Shown piece after piece: positions 31,261 through 43,201 of a stretch of 64,000 nucleotides of DNA. The DNA is from Irpex lacteus (lineage: Eukaryota; Basidiomycota; Agaricomycetes; Polyporales; Irpicaceae). The notes under the pieces are model-generated. The model had not been told where the DNA came from, ran no database searches, and was given only the letters and a program-made list of their open reading frames with translations. Numbering within the stretch: position 1 is the first letter of the stretch; each line of letters starts with the position of its first letter. The translations under genes and the position numbers were made by a program. The DNA is taken from NCBI GenBank assembly GCA_001986395.2, contig MQVO02000018.1:620001-684000 (forward strand), read 5' to 3'.

Positions 31261-34200
31261 ATGAAGAGTGCAGCAAAGCTAGTCCACTACCTGCTGACAT
31301 TGCAGTTCGCGGCATCTGCTGTGTTCTCGTACAGCGTGCCGCCGGGATCACCAGGCTTCTACCACGGGAATTCAACTGCTGCTGTCACATTTGATGCACA
31401 CTCACTGTTTCTGGATGACAAGAGGGCGTATCTCTTCAGCGGTGAAGTGCATGCGTGGAGGATTCCAAGTGGACCTGCCCTATGGCGGGATGTATTTCAG
31501 AAGCTGAAGGTGAAGTGTATCGAGTCTTATGGCTAATCTACGTAGCTAAAGTTTTGGCAGGCCGCAGGCTTCAACGGCGTATCGGTGTATCATCACTGGG
31601 GAATATCTGAAGGCAAAGCGGGGTCTCTTGACTTTGATTACTTCAGGTCGCAAACCGAAGTATATGAAGTCGCAAAGGAGGTTGGACTGCTAGTAACTTC
31701 GAGGCCAGGTGTGAGTACTTATTTTTACTTCGCTTGAGTCACTCAAAGTTCTCACTTATGTTCTCGTAGCCGTATATCAACGTACGTATTTCGTTCTCAA
31801 CTGTTTACGCGTAACTCACATGATGTCCTTCAGGCAGAAACGAGTATGTCTCCTGGTTATAATTGTCTCATCAAACGCTGACTTCGACGATTCTAGCTGC
31901 TGGTGGCTTTCCAGGCTGGCTCACCAATGTACCTGCCAAGGCTAGAACGAATCAAACTGGGTTTACCGACGCTTGGACGCCGTGGATTGAATCTGTGGCC
32001 AAGTTTGCAACGCCTTACCAGGTAAACTCATCCGAACTTCGTAAATAAACTACATTCTGACAATACTTGACAGTATCCGGATGGCCCAATCATAGCTGTC
32101 CAATCAGAGAACGAGTTTTTCCAGTCTACCGCGAGCGATCCTGGGCGGTCGGAGCACATGGTTCTCATTGAGAATACTTTGAGGGACAACGGCATAACCA
32201 AGGTTCCTATGTGCGTATTCTTGTGCTGTACTCTCCTTTATTTACTAACGGATGGTTGATAGAACGCACAACGATCAATTTCCTTCAGGGCGGTACGCTC
32301 ACGGGCTTGGCGAAGTCGATCTATACTTGTGGGATTCTTATCCTCAAGGATTTGACTGTGCGAATCCTGCTTCATGGCCTGAACAAAGCAGTGCTAGTCT
32401 CGTCCAGGCGCATCAGGTACGCCCTCAAACCTCCCTTTGGTGATTACTCAATGACTCAAATTGGTCAGTCTATCATCCCAGATGTCATGTGGGGCAGCGG
32501 GGAATTTCAAGCAGGTGCATTTGACCCATGGGGAGGTGTATGTGTTTTCACCCTTAAGCATAATTCAATCGCAAATCTGACCTGTCTATGTAGTCCGGGT
32601 ATGACAAGTGTTTCCAGTTGACGAACGAGCAATTTGCTAATGTGGGTTTTTTATTTACTTAATACTCTGATCGTACTGAAATAGCGTGGATAGACTGCCT
32701 ACAAGGTAAAAAAAAAAGCCTATAAGGTTGGACTATGCAGCATGCTAATGAAGTTACCCAGAACCTCCTTGCGGCCCAAACGACATACGTCAACCTCTAC
32801 ATGAGCTACGGTGGAACAAACTGGGGTAATTTGGCAGAGCCAACGGTTTACACTTCGTGCGCTCTTGCTTCTGTCCATGTAGGATGTGCCTCATGCTGAA
32901 GCCCGTTCCATACTAGGTACGATTATGGAGCACCCATCCGCGAGGACCGCACGCTCTCGCCAAAATATTCGGAGATCAAACTCATCACGAACTTCCTGCA
33001 CGCCTCGCCAGACTTCCTTGTTGCCGATATAATTGGCAACGGTACTGCCGGCAACGGAACAACATTCGCTAGCAACTCCAAGATATACACGACTGCTTTC
33101 GGTGCTCCATCGGGAGCACACTTCTACATCATCCGCCAAAACAGTGTGACGTGAGTACTTCTATGCATATAGCACAATTAACACGCGTTACTCAGCTTGT
33201 GCCAGGTATACCACACCGGCTGAATTTACAATCCAAGTCAATGCTACCGGCGGCCTCGTAACAGTTCCCCAATTTGGCGGCAATGCGACTTTGAATGCGC
33301 GAGAAAGCCAGATAATAGTCGCACAGTATCCCTTCGGGTCGCATAAGTTATCCTACTCCACCGCGGAGGTAATAATATCCCTCTCTGCATTTCCCCAAAG
33401 CTCAATCGGCTCTCTAGGTCTTCACGTGGACAACGATCGATGGTACCGACTACCTCGTGCTCTACGCTGAAAAAGATCACAGCATCGAGGCCGTCGTAAC
33501 AGGCGTGCAAGGCAGTGCCGTCCACCAAACTGGTTCATCTTCGGTGTCTGCACGCGCGGGTGCCTCGAATACGCTCATTATCACAGGCAATCCATCTGGG
33601 ATCACTACGGTCTCCGCGGGCAAGGTTACCGTCATCGTCGCCGACAAGCATACTGCGTTGTCATTCTGGAACGTCCGCGTCCCTGATAACTCGCACACCC
33701 AATATGACCAAGCACCAGATGTACCGTCTGTGCTGGTCTTCGGACCGTATCTGGTAAGGAACGCTACAGTACAGGGGTCCACACTGGCTATCAACGGCGA
33801 CCTGAACGCTACAACGACATTGCAAGTCATTGCCCCAGCTTCTGTCAAGAGCGTTACGTGGAACGGGCAGAACGTTAGGGTACAGAAGTCGAGCAACGGT
33901 ACATTGCAAGGACGACTGGCATTCAACGTCAAGGCGCCGACGTTGCCAAGCTTGAAGAAAGCGGTGTGGTCCACTGCAGACTCGTTGCCAGAGATTCAAC
34001 CCGGTTTCGACGATGCAGACTGGGTTGACGTGAACAAGACGAGCACACCAAGGCCATATCAGCCGCAAGGAGGCAAGGTCAGTGCATCGATTGTTTTCTA
34101 CTTGTGGAGAACACCAAGCTTATGAGCTCTTCATACAGTTTGTGGTCTATGCGGATGAATACGGCTTCCATCAAGGTCCGGCATATCGTTTTATTTGTTT

Positions 34201-35406
34201 TGTCTATGTCTAACTTGTCACTCAGGCAACACCATCGCAAGAGGACATTTCGCGGGGAAGAATGCCACAGGTGTTCAGCTTATTGTCCAAGGGTATGTAG
34301 GGGCTTGCTATATCTAAAGCCCTATGAAGACTCAAACATCCTTTGTTTTTCGAAATTTCGACATCAGAGGGTTCAACTTCGGATACAGCGCATGGATTAA
34401 CTCGCATTTCCTCGGATCGAGTCAAGGAACCAACCAGTACTCCTCTGACGGTGGTGTCGATATCACCAACACAACATGGCAATTCGACCCCAGTCAGCTC
34501 AATGACGGGGATAACGTGCTGACTGTTGTTGTTGATCCAACTGGTATGTCTGTCGAGCGTTGAGAGGCCACAACTAACTGGACATCCATACCATAGGGCT
34601 TGAGGAAGACTATAACGGTCAAGATACGTTTAAGGTGCTTTCCTATGCCGGTGTTTCTTGTGATGGTTCTGACGCATAACCCAAATAGACACCTCGGGGT
34701 ATCCGTGGCTACACACTGCTCTCTCCCTCCAACGCTTCTTCGGTAGATTTCACACACTGGAAGATCCAAGGCAATCTCGGTGGCGAAGATTTCCCCGACA
34801 AAGTACGTGGACCATTGAACGAGGGCGGTCTATTCGTCGAACGCCAAGGCGCGCATCTGCCCGGATTCCCTTCGTCCTCTTCGGGGTGGAATGTGTCTTC
34901 CTCGTCTACGCCCTATACTGGAATCTCCAGTGCAGGAATAAGGGCATATCGCACATCTTTCAACCTCAGCCTACCCGCAAACGCAGATATTCCCATTGCA
35001 CTCAAGTTCACGAGGACGCCGAGCAGTAGCTACCGGTCGGTTGTGTATATCAACGGTTGGCAGTTCGGTAGGTTCAGCTCGAAGGATGGACCTCAGGAGA
35101 TATTCCCTGTGAGTTCGGCCATTTTTTTAATTGTGACGACAAAACTGACGAGTTGTTGCCGTATAGCTTCCCGAGGGTATCTTGAACCATCACGGTCAGA
35201 ACGAGCTATTGTTGACGCTGTGGTCTCTTGGTGCGTGATTCCTGTGCATGCATCTTCTAACATCGTTCTGAAATATATTCCAAACAGATGCCGCGGGTGC
35301 AAAGATTGCTGATCTTGAACTTGTCAACACTGCGCTGGTGAGCTCGAGCAAGGACTCGATCCCCGGTCTCGTCGTGTCTCCCGGCTACACCGACCTCAGG
35401 AAGTGA
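31261..35406 (+). CDS. Secreted beta-galactosidase, glycoside hydrolase family 35
   Basis: Retaining exo-beta-galactosidase of the LacA type, releasing terminal galactose from cell-wall polysaccharides outside the cell. The start MKSAAKLVHYLLTLQFAASAVFSYS is a good signal peptide. The TIM barrel follows: LFSGEVHAWRIP, FNGVSVYHHWGI, LLVTSRPGPYINAET, the acid/base Glu in AVQSENEFFQ, LYLWDSYPQGFDC, and the nucleophile Glu in WGSGEFQAGAFDPWGG. Then NLYMSYGGTNWGNLAEP and the jelly-roll domains, ending VVSPGYTDLRK. More than ten introns split the gene. The one near 32640-32740 includes a poly-A run; donor GTGGGT to acceptor TATGCAG|CAT keeps frame. Length is about 1000 residues, normal for fungal GH35. 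No break was found in the parts I translated. Confidence 0.9.
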
Positions 35407-35550
35407 TGATGAAGCACAGGTATCACGCTTCAACTTCGTGGATAATATACGGATAATGTAAAGATACACATTTGTACTGTCTTGCCTATTGTGTCAACAA
35501 ACTCTTTGCTTCGCCGTATTTGTACAATAGAATCCATTTTAACTGTGTCA

Positions 35551-36639
35551 TCAAGCAGTCCCAAGAGAGATAGCGAGTCCCTTCGCACCAACAGCAGCCG
35601 CGTCGTCGACAAACTCCCATCGTTTGAATACGATCCCTCGATCCGCCAGCTTCTCGAATATAATATTCCTATACTTCTCCACGCCAACTAGTGACCCACC
35701 AAAACACAACACACTTTGGCTCGCGTCCACACCTCTTAGAGTGCCCGGCTTGCAGAGAAGGCTGATCTGATCAACTAGCTCTTTCGTAGTGACTTGCAGC
35801 ACATTCAACGCGAGAGGATCACCGTCTTCAAAGGCTGCCTTGAATACGAGAGGAGCAAGCTGGGACAATCTCTTCTCGCGAGCAAACCGCGCGTATATTG
35901 GTGCATCGGGCTTAATCGTCGCACCCTGGACAGGATCGGGTAAATGGACAGCTGCTAACAGCTCATATACGCCCGTCTCTGGCAGCCCGAACTCTTTCAA
36001 CACCAGCTTCTCCAGCGTATTCTTTTCTGCAGGTATACCGAGGGGATCTTCGACGGAGGCGGTATCGGCACGCTTGACGATCTGTCGTATGGCCTCCCTT
36101 CCAACGTGAAACCCTCCTCCCTCGTCGCCCAATATCCACCCCCATCCCCCTGTCCTTCCCATCTCTATGAGCTGTCCAGTTGAAGGATCTTGATTAAAGC
36201 TGATGACAATACTGCCAGTACCAGCGATGCACGTTACAGCAGAGGAGACATCATCGTGCACTTGCAATGGCGCGGCGAGTAGATGCGCATCGTTGGCAAC
36301 GATGAGACGTTTGCCTTCCGGTATATCCAGCAATTTCGATATGGCATCGCTGATGGAATCGACAACAGCTTTGCTATCTGCGCCCGATACGCCTAACCAG
36401 GCAGCGGCGAAGAGAGGTTCAGAGGGTGGTAGAGGAACCGGGTCAACTGAAGGAGGGGACACGCATGTCTTGAGAGCGTTGCTCACGGCCTGATGGATGG
36501 CTGTTGTGAACGCTTCGACTCCGAGGTAAGAAAAATTCGATGGACCGCCGAGGGCACGTCCCTTGATGGTGCCGGATGCGTCGCAGATGACGGCGGACGT
36601 CTTGGATCCACCACAGTCGAGGCAGACGAAGAGCGACAT
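35551..36639 (-). CDS. N-acetyl-D-glucosamine kinase (BadF/BadG ATPase family)
   Basis: Single-exon gene of 362 residues phosphorylating N-acetylglucosamine to GlcNAc-6-P, used in chitin turnover and the hexosamine pathway. The ASKHA fold is clear: phosphate-1 loop FVCLDCGGSKTSAVICD, GVSGADS, VANDAH, phosphate-2 CIAGTGSIVISF, the GGWGWILGDEGGGFHVGREAI motif characteristic of GlcNAc kinases, and the adenosine motif LCFGGSLVG. It ends AISLGTA. ATG 36639 (MSLFVCLD) places the phosphate-1 loop at the normal distance. It is convergent with the beta-galactosidase gene, 144 bp between stops. Both act on cell-wall sugars, though co-regulation is not shown. Confidence 0.93.
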   Translation of the reverse strand: MSLFVCLDCGGSKTSAVICDASGTIKGRALGGPSNFSYLGVEAFTTAIHQAVSNALKTCVSPPSVDPVPLPPSEPLFAAAWLGVSGADSKAVVDSISDAISKLLDIPEGKRLIVANDAHLLAAPLQVHDDVSSAVTCIAGTGSIVISFNQDPSTGQLIEMGRTGGWGWILGDEGGGFHVGREAIRQIVKRADTASVEDPLGIPAEKNTLEKLVLKEFGLPETGVYELLAAVHLPDPVQGATIKPDAPIYARFAREKRLSQLAPLVFKAAFEDGDPLALNVLQVTTKELVDQISLLCKPGTLRGVDASQSVLCFGGSLVGVEKYRNIIFEKLADRGIVFKRWEFVDDAAAVGAKGLAISLGTA

Positions 36640-37204
36640 TGTCGAGAGAGGGGGGCTGATGATGGGTGTATTCAAGAAAAGGCGGTCGAGCAGAGGACTA
36701 CATACTTGGCTGGTTGCATATGGTCAACTTTATCGGAGGCAAGTCATGTGTGTTATCTCCCGAGGTCTGATCATATGGTGGTAGAAGCATTGTACTGGCC
36801 ACGGATGTGATAGGATGAAGGACTGTTGACAATCAACGCACATCAAATACGATCATCATGTGGGTCGAAACGAAAGACCTGATCATGAGGAGTTGTACGA
36901 TATAAAATGCCCGATAAGGAAATTTTCCACTAAGTAAGACTTGCCAATTCGATCGCCATGAACTTCATGACAGTCATAGTTGCCCCAGACTGAGCCTGAG
37001 GATAATTGGATGCAGGTGCAGCGAGTCGGGATTAGCGTCATTCTGAAAATCATGAGGCAAGGGGCCACCGGTCATACAGCATACAAGGCACACCGCCGGC
37101 AACGAAGACAGTAGTGTTAGGTTATGTACTGTGCGGATGAGATACAAGATGTCTGGAGATGCACTTAGTCTGCGAAGAACAGGGTCGCAAGGTTGCTATC
37201 GTAG
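36640..37204. other. Intergenic: NAGK promoter and 3' end of second F-box gene
   Basis: No gene, repeat or RNA is supported in this stretch. Confidence 0.45.
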
Positions 37205-38537
37205 TCACTGTGATACCACACCCTCTCTCTCGCTTTGGTCATCGTTACTGGTTACGCTATGGTAGACTAGAATCGTGCTTGGCACCGGCGCGTCCGGGCT
37301 TTTCAACTTCAGGTTGTACTTCGTTTCGACACCTCTCTTGCGTAGCAAGGCCACAGCCTCATGGACATAGCACCACAACTCCTCTCCTGGTTCAAATATG
37401 GCGTGGTGAAAACCATCAATTCTGAACTGCGTCAGAGAGGGAAACTTGTCTGCGTGTGACAGCAGTCCTGCTAATGAGCTTAGATCGACAAGGTCCAACT
37501 TTGCGTCTTCCGGTTCGAGGAGATAAGGCCACAAGGCCACGCACTTGAGCCCTTGTGAGCAAATAGATGAAAGAGCTAGCGAGAGGAGAATGGATATAAT
37601 GGGATCTTGGCTCTGGTGCTGGAACAGGACCGTTTCGAGACTTGTATTGGTTGAGAGGTCGGGATGAGCGGTGATCAGTATATCTGTGTAAGGGGAATGA
37701 TGATATCAGTAGTGGATCGAGGAAGTGACTCCACAAGGGGCGAATCACCTTCCTCGTAGCCGTCTAGTAATTCATCGTCCTGGACTTCAAACAGAACTTG
37801 TGTCAATTTCGACCCCAAATGGCCCAGGATAGTGCGAGCGAGTTCACGATGTGTCGCCGTGTATCGAAAGGGATAAAGAATCTTGAGTGATGACAGATGT
37901 GCCATCGAGCTTTGCGAAACCCATATGGCGAAGGCCAATAGGTCGTATATGTGATCTTGCCGGTCGTATTCCATCCGCCCATGGAATGTGATACGTCGCA
38001 GAGAGGGAGGGGTCTTAACCTTGCTATTACTGCCATAGGACTCCGCCTCAAGACGAGTCCAAACGTTCCATTGGCACATGTAGAAGTCAAGGCTGTTCAG
38101 AGACGGGAACCATTCGAGCCACTTGAAGAAGGAGTTAAATGACTCGAATCCACAATTTTCGACTTTCAGCTCGATGACTTGCGCACCGCAATGGCGCACA
38201 AACGCGGCCAGCGACTTGGACTTCATGAGCTCCGTAATCGACGTAGCGTAGCCCCTGAACTTCCACTTAATGTGTAGTTTCCTCGGGAATGAAGAAAGGT
38301 CGGACGCGACGGCGGCCTCGCTAGACTCTGGATCATTGTATTGATAATAGATATCAAGCGTTTGCCGCCAACGAGTTGGGGTAATTACGACGTTCCTGTG
38401 CAGTGTCCGTTGAGCTGTGTGCCTCCACTTGCGACCAACTAATGCGCAGGCCTTCAGCTGTCCGACACGTCGGCTATCGTCGTCGAGTGCGAGCTGCTCA
38501 ACAATCAAATCGAGAATATCAGCCGGTCAATACCCAT
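37205..38537 (-). CDS. F-box-like protein (second of three); start codon out of frame
   Basis: The first exon reads PADILDLIVEQLALDDD, then LKACALVGRKWRHTAQRTLHRN, an F-box followed by Leu-rich sequence (FPSLNSLDFYMCQWNVW, SSLKILYPFRYTATH). A 66-nt intron (about 37683-37748) follows the acidic ELLDGYEE. The second exon runs DILITAHPDLSTNTSLE to a stop at 37205, ending SNDDQSEREGVVSQ. About 410 residues. The odd part is the start. The F-box frame is open only from 38526, just after an in-frame TGA (38529-38527). It has no ATG before the F-box. The only near ATG (38537-38535) is one frame off, and a TATA box lies just upstream. Either one base is missing or a 5' exon is not recognised. Confidence 0.65.
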
Positions 38538-38572
38538 CTAGAATGAAGAGCCAAGACAGTGAGTATCAAGAC

Positions 38573-38581
38573 TTATATATA
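38573..38581 (-). promoter_or_regulatory. TATA box of the second F-box gene
   Basis: The minus strand reads CTGTATATATAAGTC, about 36-45 nt upstream of the ATG at 38537. Position argues that transcription starts close by, making a distant 5' exon unlikely. Confidence 0.45.
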
Positions 38582-39388
38582 CAGCAATCTACAGTGGCTA
38601 GTACTAGTGAAGTTAGGTTGGTACGTACCCTCGTGGGGCTGTCCTCCCTGCCTGCGGTGATGCGGTCTAAAGTAGAGGCCATGCGCTCTATTGCCATATC
38701 AGGCCATGTATGCGCATCAACGCCACCATCAAAAGCCTGCCCTAAGCAGTACTCTACATATACACTCTTGCGCTCGACGAAAGTTTTTTCTTCGTGCGGC
38801 GACACAGCTATACAAGTTTCCCAACGTTGCTCATGACTGCCAATTCACACGCGGTCGTTCGAGTGTCAAGCTGTGTCAAGAGCAATTATGCGGACGTCTT
38901 AGTACCCAATTGTCGTCTCTTCTGCTTGATTTTCTCGAGGAGAAGACGGGTCGGTGGTTCCCTACAGTCCTTCTTCTTAGTACAGGATATAAATACTCTG
39001 AGCTGTTTTAGAGTACTGTTTGAATCAATGAGACTCAGTGATTTGATCTTTGTGGTTTTTGAGCTTTCTTTCACACAACTACGTGTATGAAGTATTCAGT
39101 TTGACAGACAAGTGAGACGAGCACGCTCATGAACGTAATGATGAATTCCGCTGCCATACTCAGTCCCGAGACTCTGCGGTGTAGGCCGTAATGCATGTTG
39201 ACCTCCTTCGTTGAGCTGTGCATGCAATCTTCGAACGGAGCCTTCAAATTGATGAAAAGCCCTGCCGATTTCTGGCCCAAAAACATGAATATATCAATTT
39301 AAAAATGAGATGTTCCACAGGACAGAATACGTGATGGATACGGAAATTTTATCGGGCTGGACGAAAAAGAAAGAAAAATGTAATACGA
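38582..39388. other. Intergenic upstream of second F-box gene
   Basis: Several short open frames overlap here, but none has recognisable motifs, clear splice structure or coding bias. No repeat seen. I do not support a gene. Confidence 0.4.
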
Positions 39389-39460
39389 TAGCAACTACTC
39401 GTTTCGATCGAGTGACCTCGGGGTTATGAGCCCCGCGCGCTACCCCTGCGCCAAGTTGCT
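39389..39460 (-). tRNA. Initiator tRNA-Met (CAT)
   Basis: All stems pair. Acceptor AGCAACT/AGTTGCT has the A1-T72 end pair typical of eukaryotic initiators. D arm is GCGC-AGGGGTA-GCGC, anticodon arm CGGGG-CTCATAA-CCCCG, and T arm ACTCG-ATCGAAA-CGAGT. The T loop starts with A and reads ATCGAAA instead of TTCRANN, the initiator hallmark. It resembles the yeast initiator closely in the GCGCG.GGGCTCATAACCC core. No intron; 72 nt including discriminator A. The strand downstream has a T-rich run (TTTTTCTTTC) suited to Pol III termination. Confidence 0.95.
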
Positions 39461-40049
39461 GTGTTAGAAAGAGGCTTCCAGGTTTATATAAAGCGATCTG
39501 TGCTCTTGAAGTCGTAGCACGCTGACCCGGCGGATGTTGCAGCAGCACTGCCAGCCTGCAGCAGACGCAATCACTATTGAATTCGTTCCACGAGCTTCGT
39601 AAGACCTCTCAACTGTTTCCCTCGTATGCAACCCGTTGATAACCATTATCTTTACATAGTCTATAAACAAGTCTGATTTTCGACTCGTTCGTATTCAATT
39701 CTCCGAGGCTGGATGCTCCCGCCGCCGAGGTCCCGCCATGGCAACCAGTGGTACCAATGTAAAGGCGCGATCGCCGACATGTCGGCCTCGTATTCCAATC
39801 AAGGACGATCCTCCTAGGGCGAGAAAGTTTCTGTCGGACCTTGTGCGTGCGAATGCGCCCTGAGAGGCACTCTAGTAAATCTCCCTCGGGATCTATTTCA
39901 GCAGTGGGAAAGGTCGTCGAAGACCGCAGTTCCCTCTTCGTACTCCCCCACACCCTGCTGTCTCTTCTCACTGCACCTCAGACACTTTGCTGCTGTCTGT
40001 CGCAGAGCTGGTATAATTTCGGTCACGGTCATCAGCTACTGATCTCGCG
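39461..40049. other. Intergenic between initiator tRNA and MFS gene
   Basis: Upstream of both the tRNA (minus) and the MFS gene (plus). A TATAAT near 40010 may serve the MFS gene. No other gene supported. Confidence 0.4.
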
Positions 40050-41971
40050 ATGTCGAAAGAAGACGCCGGCGAAGAGTTCAAGCCCGCAAAGGAGCGTGTA
40101 CTGACGGACGCGCCTACCGTTGAGAACCAGCAGCACGATCAAGGGGTTCAGCGGTGCGAAGGGACAGTGAATATCCCTAAGGACTTTTTCTTCATTCCCG
40201 TCCCAAAGCATCTGCGACATGATCCAGAGAACCCGGCACATTTTGGCCTGTTCTTGAATATTGTGTTCGCTCTTGCAACCACCTTCAGTGCGTACCCGTC
40301 AACAAGTGATCAAACCGCTCGCGTTTGCTAATATTACTCTGCAGTTGTTTGTAATCTTTACTGGTGCCAGCCTATCCTAAGTGAGTCGGCGATATTCCCG
40401 TAATTGTGCTTAGAGTCCAAGTTTATCTCTTCACTCAGTCCAGCTTTCGCAATCTTTCAATGTCCCATATGATAGAGTCTCTAATATCCCCACACTACTA
40501 CAAGGCGGGTACGTAGTCCTAACACCCCCAATCTACCACAGCTACTAAACTTCGATAAATGCAGCTACGCTTCCGGCCTTCTATTAATCGCCCCAGCAGG
40601 CGACCTCGTCCGCCGGCGCCCACTCATCCTTCTGCTCATCGCAACGAGCACAGCACTCACCTTCGGCCTCGCATTCACAAAATCATTCGTCGCATTCGAG
40701 GTTCTCTCCTTCCTTGTCGGCGCAGCCTCATGTACCCCTCAAATCTTAGTTCCCCTCGCAGCGGACATCGCCCCTCCTCATCGCCGCGCCTCTGTCGTCT
40801 CTATCGTCATATCCGGTTTGCTCTTTGGTATTCTCGTCGCTCGAGTCGTTGCAGGACTTATAGCCGAATTTGTATCGTGGAGGATTGTGTTCTATCTTGC
40901 TATTGGACTTCAAGGACTTACATTCGCTATGCTTTACCCTCTGATGCCTGACTATCCAGTCAGGAATACGGGATTATCGTATGCGGGGATTTTGTGGACG
41001 ATGGCGAAATTCGCAGTCACTGAGCCTGTCCTTGTGCAAGCTTCGCTCGTAAGCTTGGCCTCCATGGCGTGCTTTACGAACTTCTGGGTAAGTACGATTC
41101 AATGATGGCGTAAAGAGGGTACTTATCGTACGCGCAGGTTACGCTCACTTTTCTCCTGGGTGGACCCCCCTATTTCTATTCAACGTGAGCTTTTCCTCTG
41201 TACACGCGTAACATTCACCATACTGATCCTTACTTCAGTCTCGTCATCGGGCTCTTCGGTCTCGTGGGCATGGCAGGCGTCCTCAGCGCACCTCTCACGG
41301 GCCGACTCATCGATAACCTCATCCCATGGCTTGCCACTGTCATCTGTACCGTCGGTCTCCTTCTATGTCAAGCAGTCCAAACAGGCGCGGGAGGCATCCA
41401 TATAGCTGCCGTCGTCATCTCGTGTTTCGGTATCGACGTCTTGAGGCAGATGCAGCAGGTGTCGTTGACTACTGCTGTATTTGAGTTGGACCCCAAGGCG
41501 CGATCTAGGATGAATTCCGTCATACTCGTATTCGTGAGTGATCAGATTTTCATAGAATGGATTTAACAACAGCTAACGAGTCCCGCGCAGATTTTTGTTG
41601 GACAAATCATGGGTACAGCAGTCGGTACTGATGTCTTCACAAAGTACGGCTGGCGACCCGCGGCGGCTCTATCTCTCGCCTGGACGGGCTTCTGTCTATT
41701 TATACTCCTCATTCGCGGACCACATTGTTCGCGATATACCTGGCTCGGATACGAAGGTGGACTAAGATTGACGAAAGTCCCCCTTCAAAAGCCAGACGTG
41801 GAGAAAGCGCAACAGACCGAGGTGGTAGATGTTCATGGGCTTGGTGAGAAAAGCAGCTTGCAGGAACGGGATGTTGTGCAGGAAGATGGAAAGGTGACGC
41901 GGTATGAGCTGGAGGAAGCGGGTGACGACAACCGATCCGAAGATAGTGCTAGCACCAAGCGAAATCCATGA
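40050..41971 (+). CDS. MFS transporter, YnfM/NepI-like (paralogue A)
   Basis: Twelve-helix major facilitator protein, drug/metabolite:H+ antiporter type, substrate unknown. The cytosolic N-terminus ends DFFFIPVPKHLRHDPENPA. Helix 1 (LFLNIVFALATTF) is split by an intron; then NLYWCQPIL. Motif A-like loop is GDLVRRRPLI and helix 4 LSFLVGAASC. AADIAPPHRRASVVS and the VARVVAGLIAEFVSWR loop follow. The second half has LTFLLGGPPYFYSTLVIGLFGLVG, GRLIDNLIPW, TGAGGIHIAAVVI, QVSLTTAVF, and VGQIMGTAVGTDVFTKYGWRPAAALS. The acidic C-terminal tail is cytosolic, ending SASTKRNP. Five or more short introns. It is clearly a paralogue of the transporter at 52997, sharing helix sequences and the helix 1 intron position. 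Confidence 0.9.
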
Positions 41972-43201
41972 GACAGCTCTTATTTGCGGTCTGTGCGTGC
42001 TCTGAACGCGTATGCTCATCTATTTTGTGTACTTACTCGAAAGGAACGTATTGGAAATGTACTGGCTTCCTGTTGTATGTCGAATAGACTTTCATCATGG
42101 GTTAATAGACATACCACTGTATTTGCAGTGACGTGAAAATTTGCATTATGCCTCCGAGGAGAGTTCAATTTGTCGTGCGTTCCTACTTCCCCAGCAACTA
42201 CTCGGTCATCATGAGAGTTACTGGAAAACAGGTCAGAAAACGATCTTCGGGCCAGGGGTTCGATAATATATTTATTTGTATAGATTCAGTGCATACATGA
42301 GAGCGACGACGATACATAGGCACGGGCAACGGGCATCCTATGAATAGAGGTGCATCAGCAAGGGGTCCAAAAGCGTAACGAATGATAAGAGTTCAGAAGT
42401 GTCAATTCTGGAGCACGCCCCTGACGAGCAGGGTATCCTCCCTGAAGAAATTCAATTCAAAAGAAAAGAAGCATCATGGAAAAGGGGGAAAGAACGAATA
42501 CTCACCTCTGTAGTTGACCCTACCGCGATCACAAGAAGGGAACAGACGAACTGTTCAGAGCAAGGAAAAAATATGCAGTGAAACACTGCAAGTGCTGTAT
42601 GTCCTGCAACGGCCAAGAGTAAGCCCCATTCCGTTGACGGCTTTCCGAGGAAAGCCGCAATCGCATAACTGTGTCTATGAGTAACACAGGCCGACCGCTT
42701 TCGAGCGAAACCTGAACCCGACCCGACGCTCGTATCTTCGCGCCAATTCGTGTCTTCACCAGACTCCGCTCTTGAGCAAGGCATCGGCAGCAGGCTGACT
42801 ACAGGCCGAGCTTATGTCCGACGTATAACGCGTCCATAGAGCAAGAAAGACCTGGTCTCATCCCACCCGCCAGACGTTTGGTCCCGCCGCGCTTGGAGGC
42901 GAGGGTTTGCCGACGAATAAAGCGGGAGGACTTGAGCTCTGCATCTCCGGGGACTTTCCCCACAGCGTGATCGAGTTGAAGGTGCGTAGACCTTTTGTGC
43001 GTGAGCTGCGACAGCGATTCTTCGGTCGTTGCAGGATGTGGAAGAAAAAATCTGAAGAGCGAGGGCGCTTGTACTTATGACAGAGTCAGTATAGACTCCG
43101 CCGGCATTGACCGAAATGACCTCAAGGGCGCACAGTCGACTTGGACGTCGTGTTCACGCGTCCCGACGTCGACCTCTGCGCTCTGCTCATCGTGGTCCGC
43201 A
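41972..43201. other. Intergenic, possibly holding a small minus-strand spliced gene
   Basis: About 1.2 kb. On the minus strand, ATG 42784 opens a frame with hydrophobic stretches (EWGLLLAVAGHTALAVF, FVCSLLVIAVG). It runs into a good donor (ACAGAG|GTGAGT, 42507-42512) and, about 60 nt on, an acceptor (TTTCTTCAG) with a further 32 residues before a stop near 42345. The protein would be about 125 aa and matches nothing I know. The remainder contains promoter sequence for the gene at 43202 and nothing else visible. Confidence 0.3.

Noticed and set aside
33477..33974. 165-residue open frame on the minus strand
   Set aside because: Shadow of a GH35 exon that aligns well with the family.
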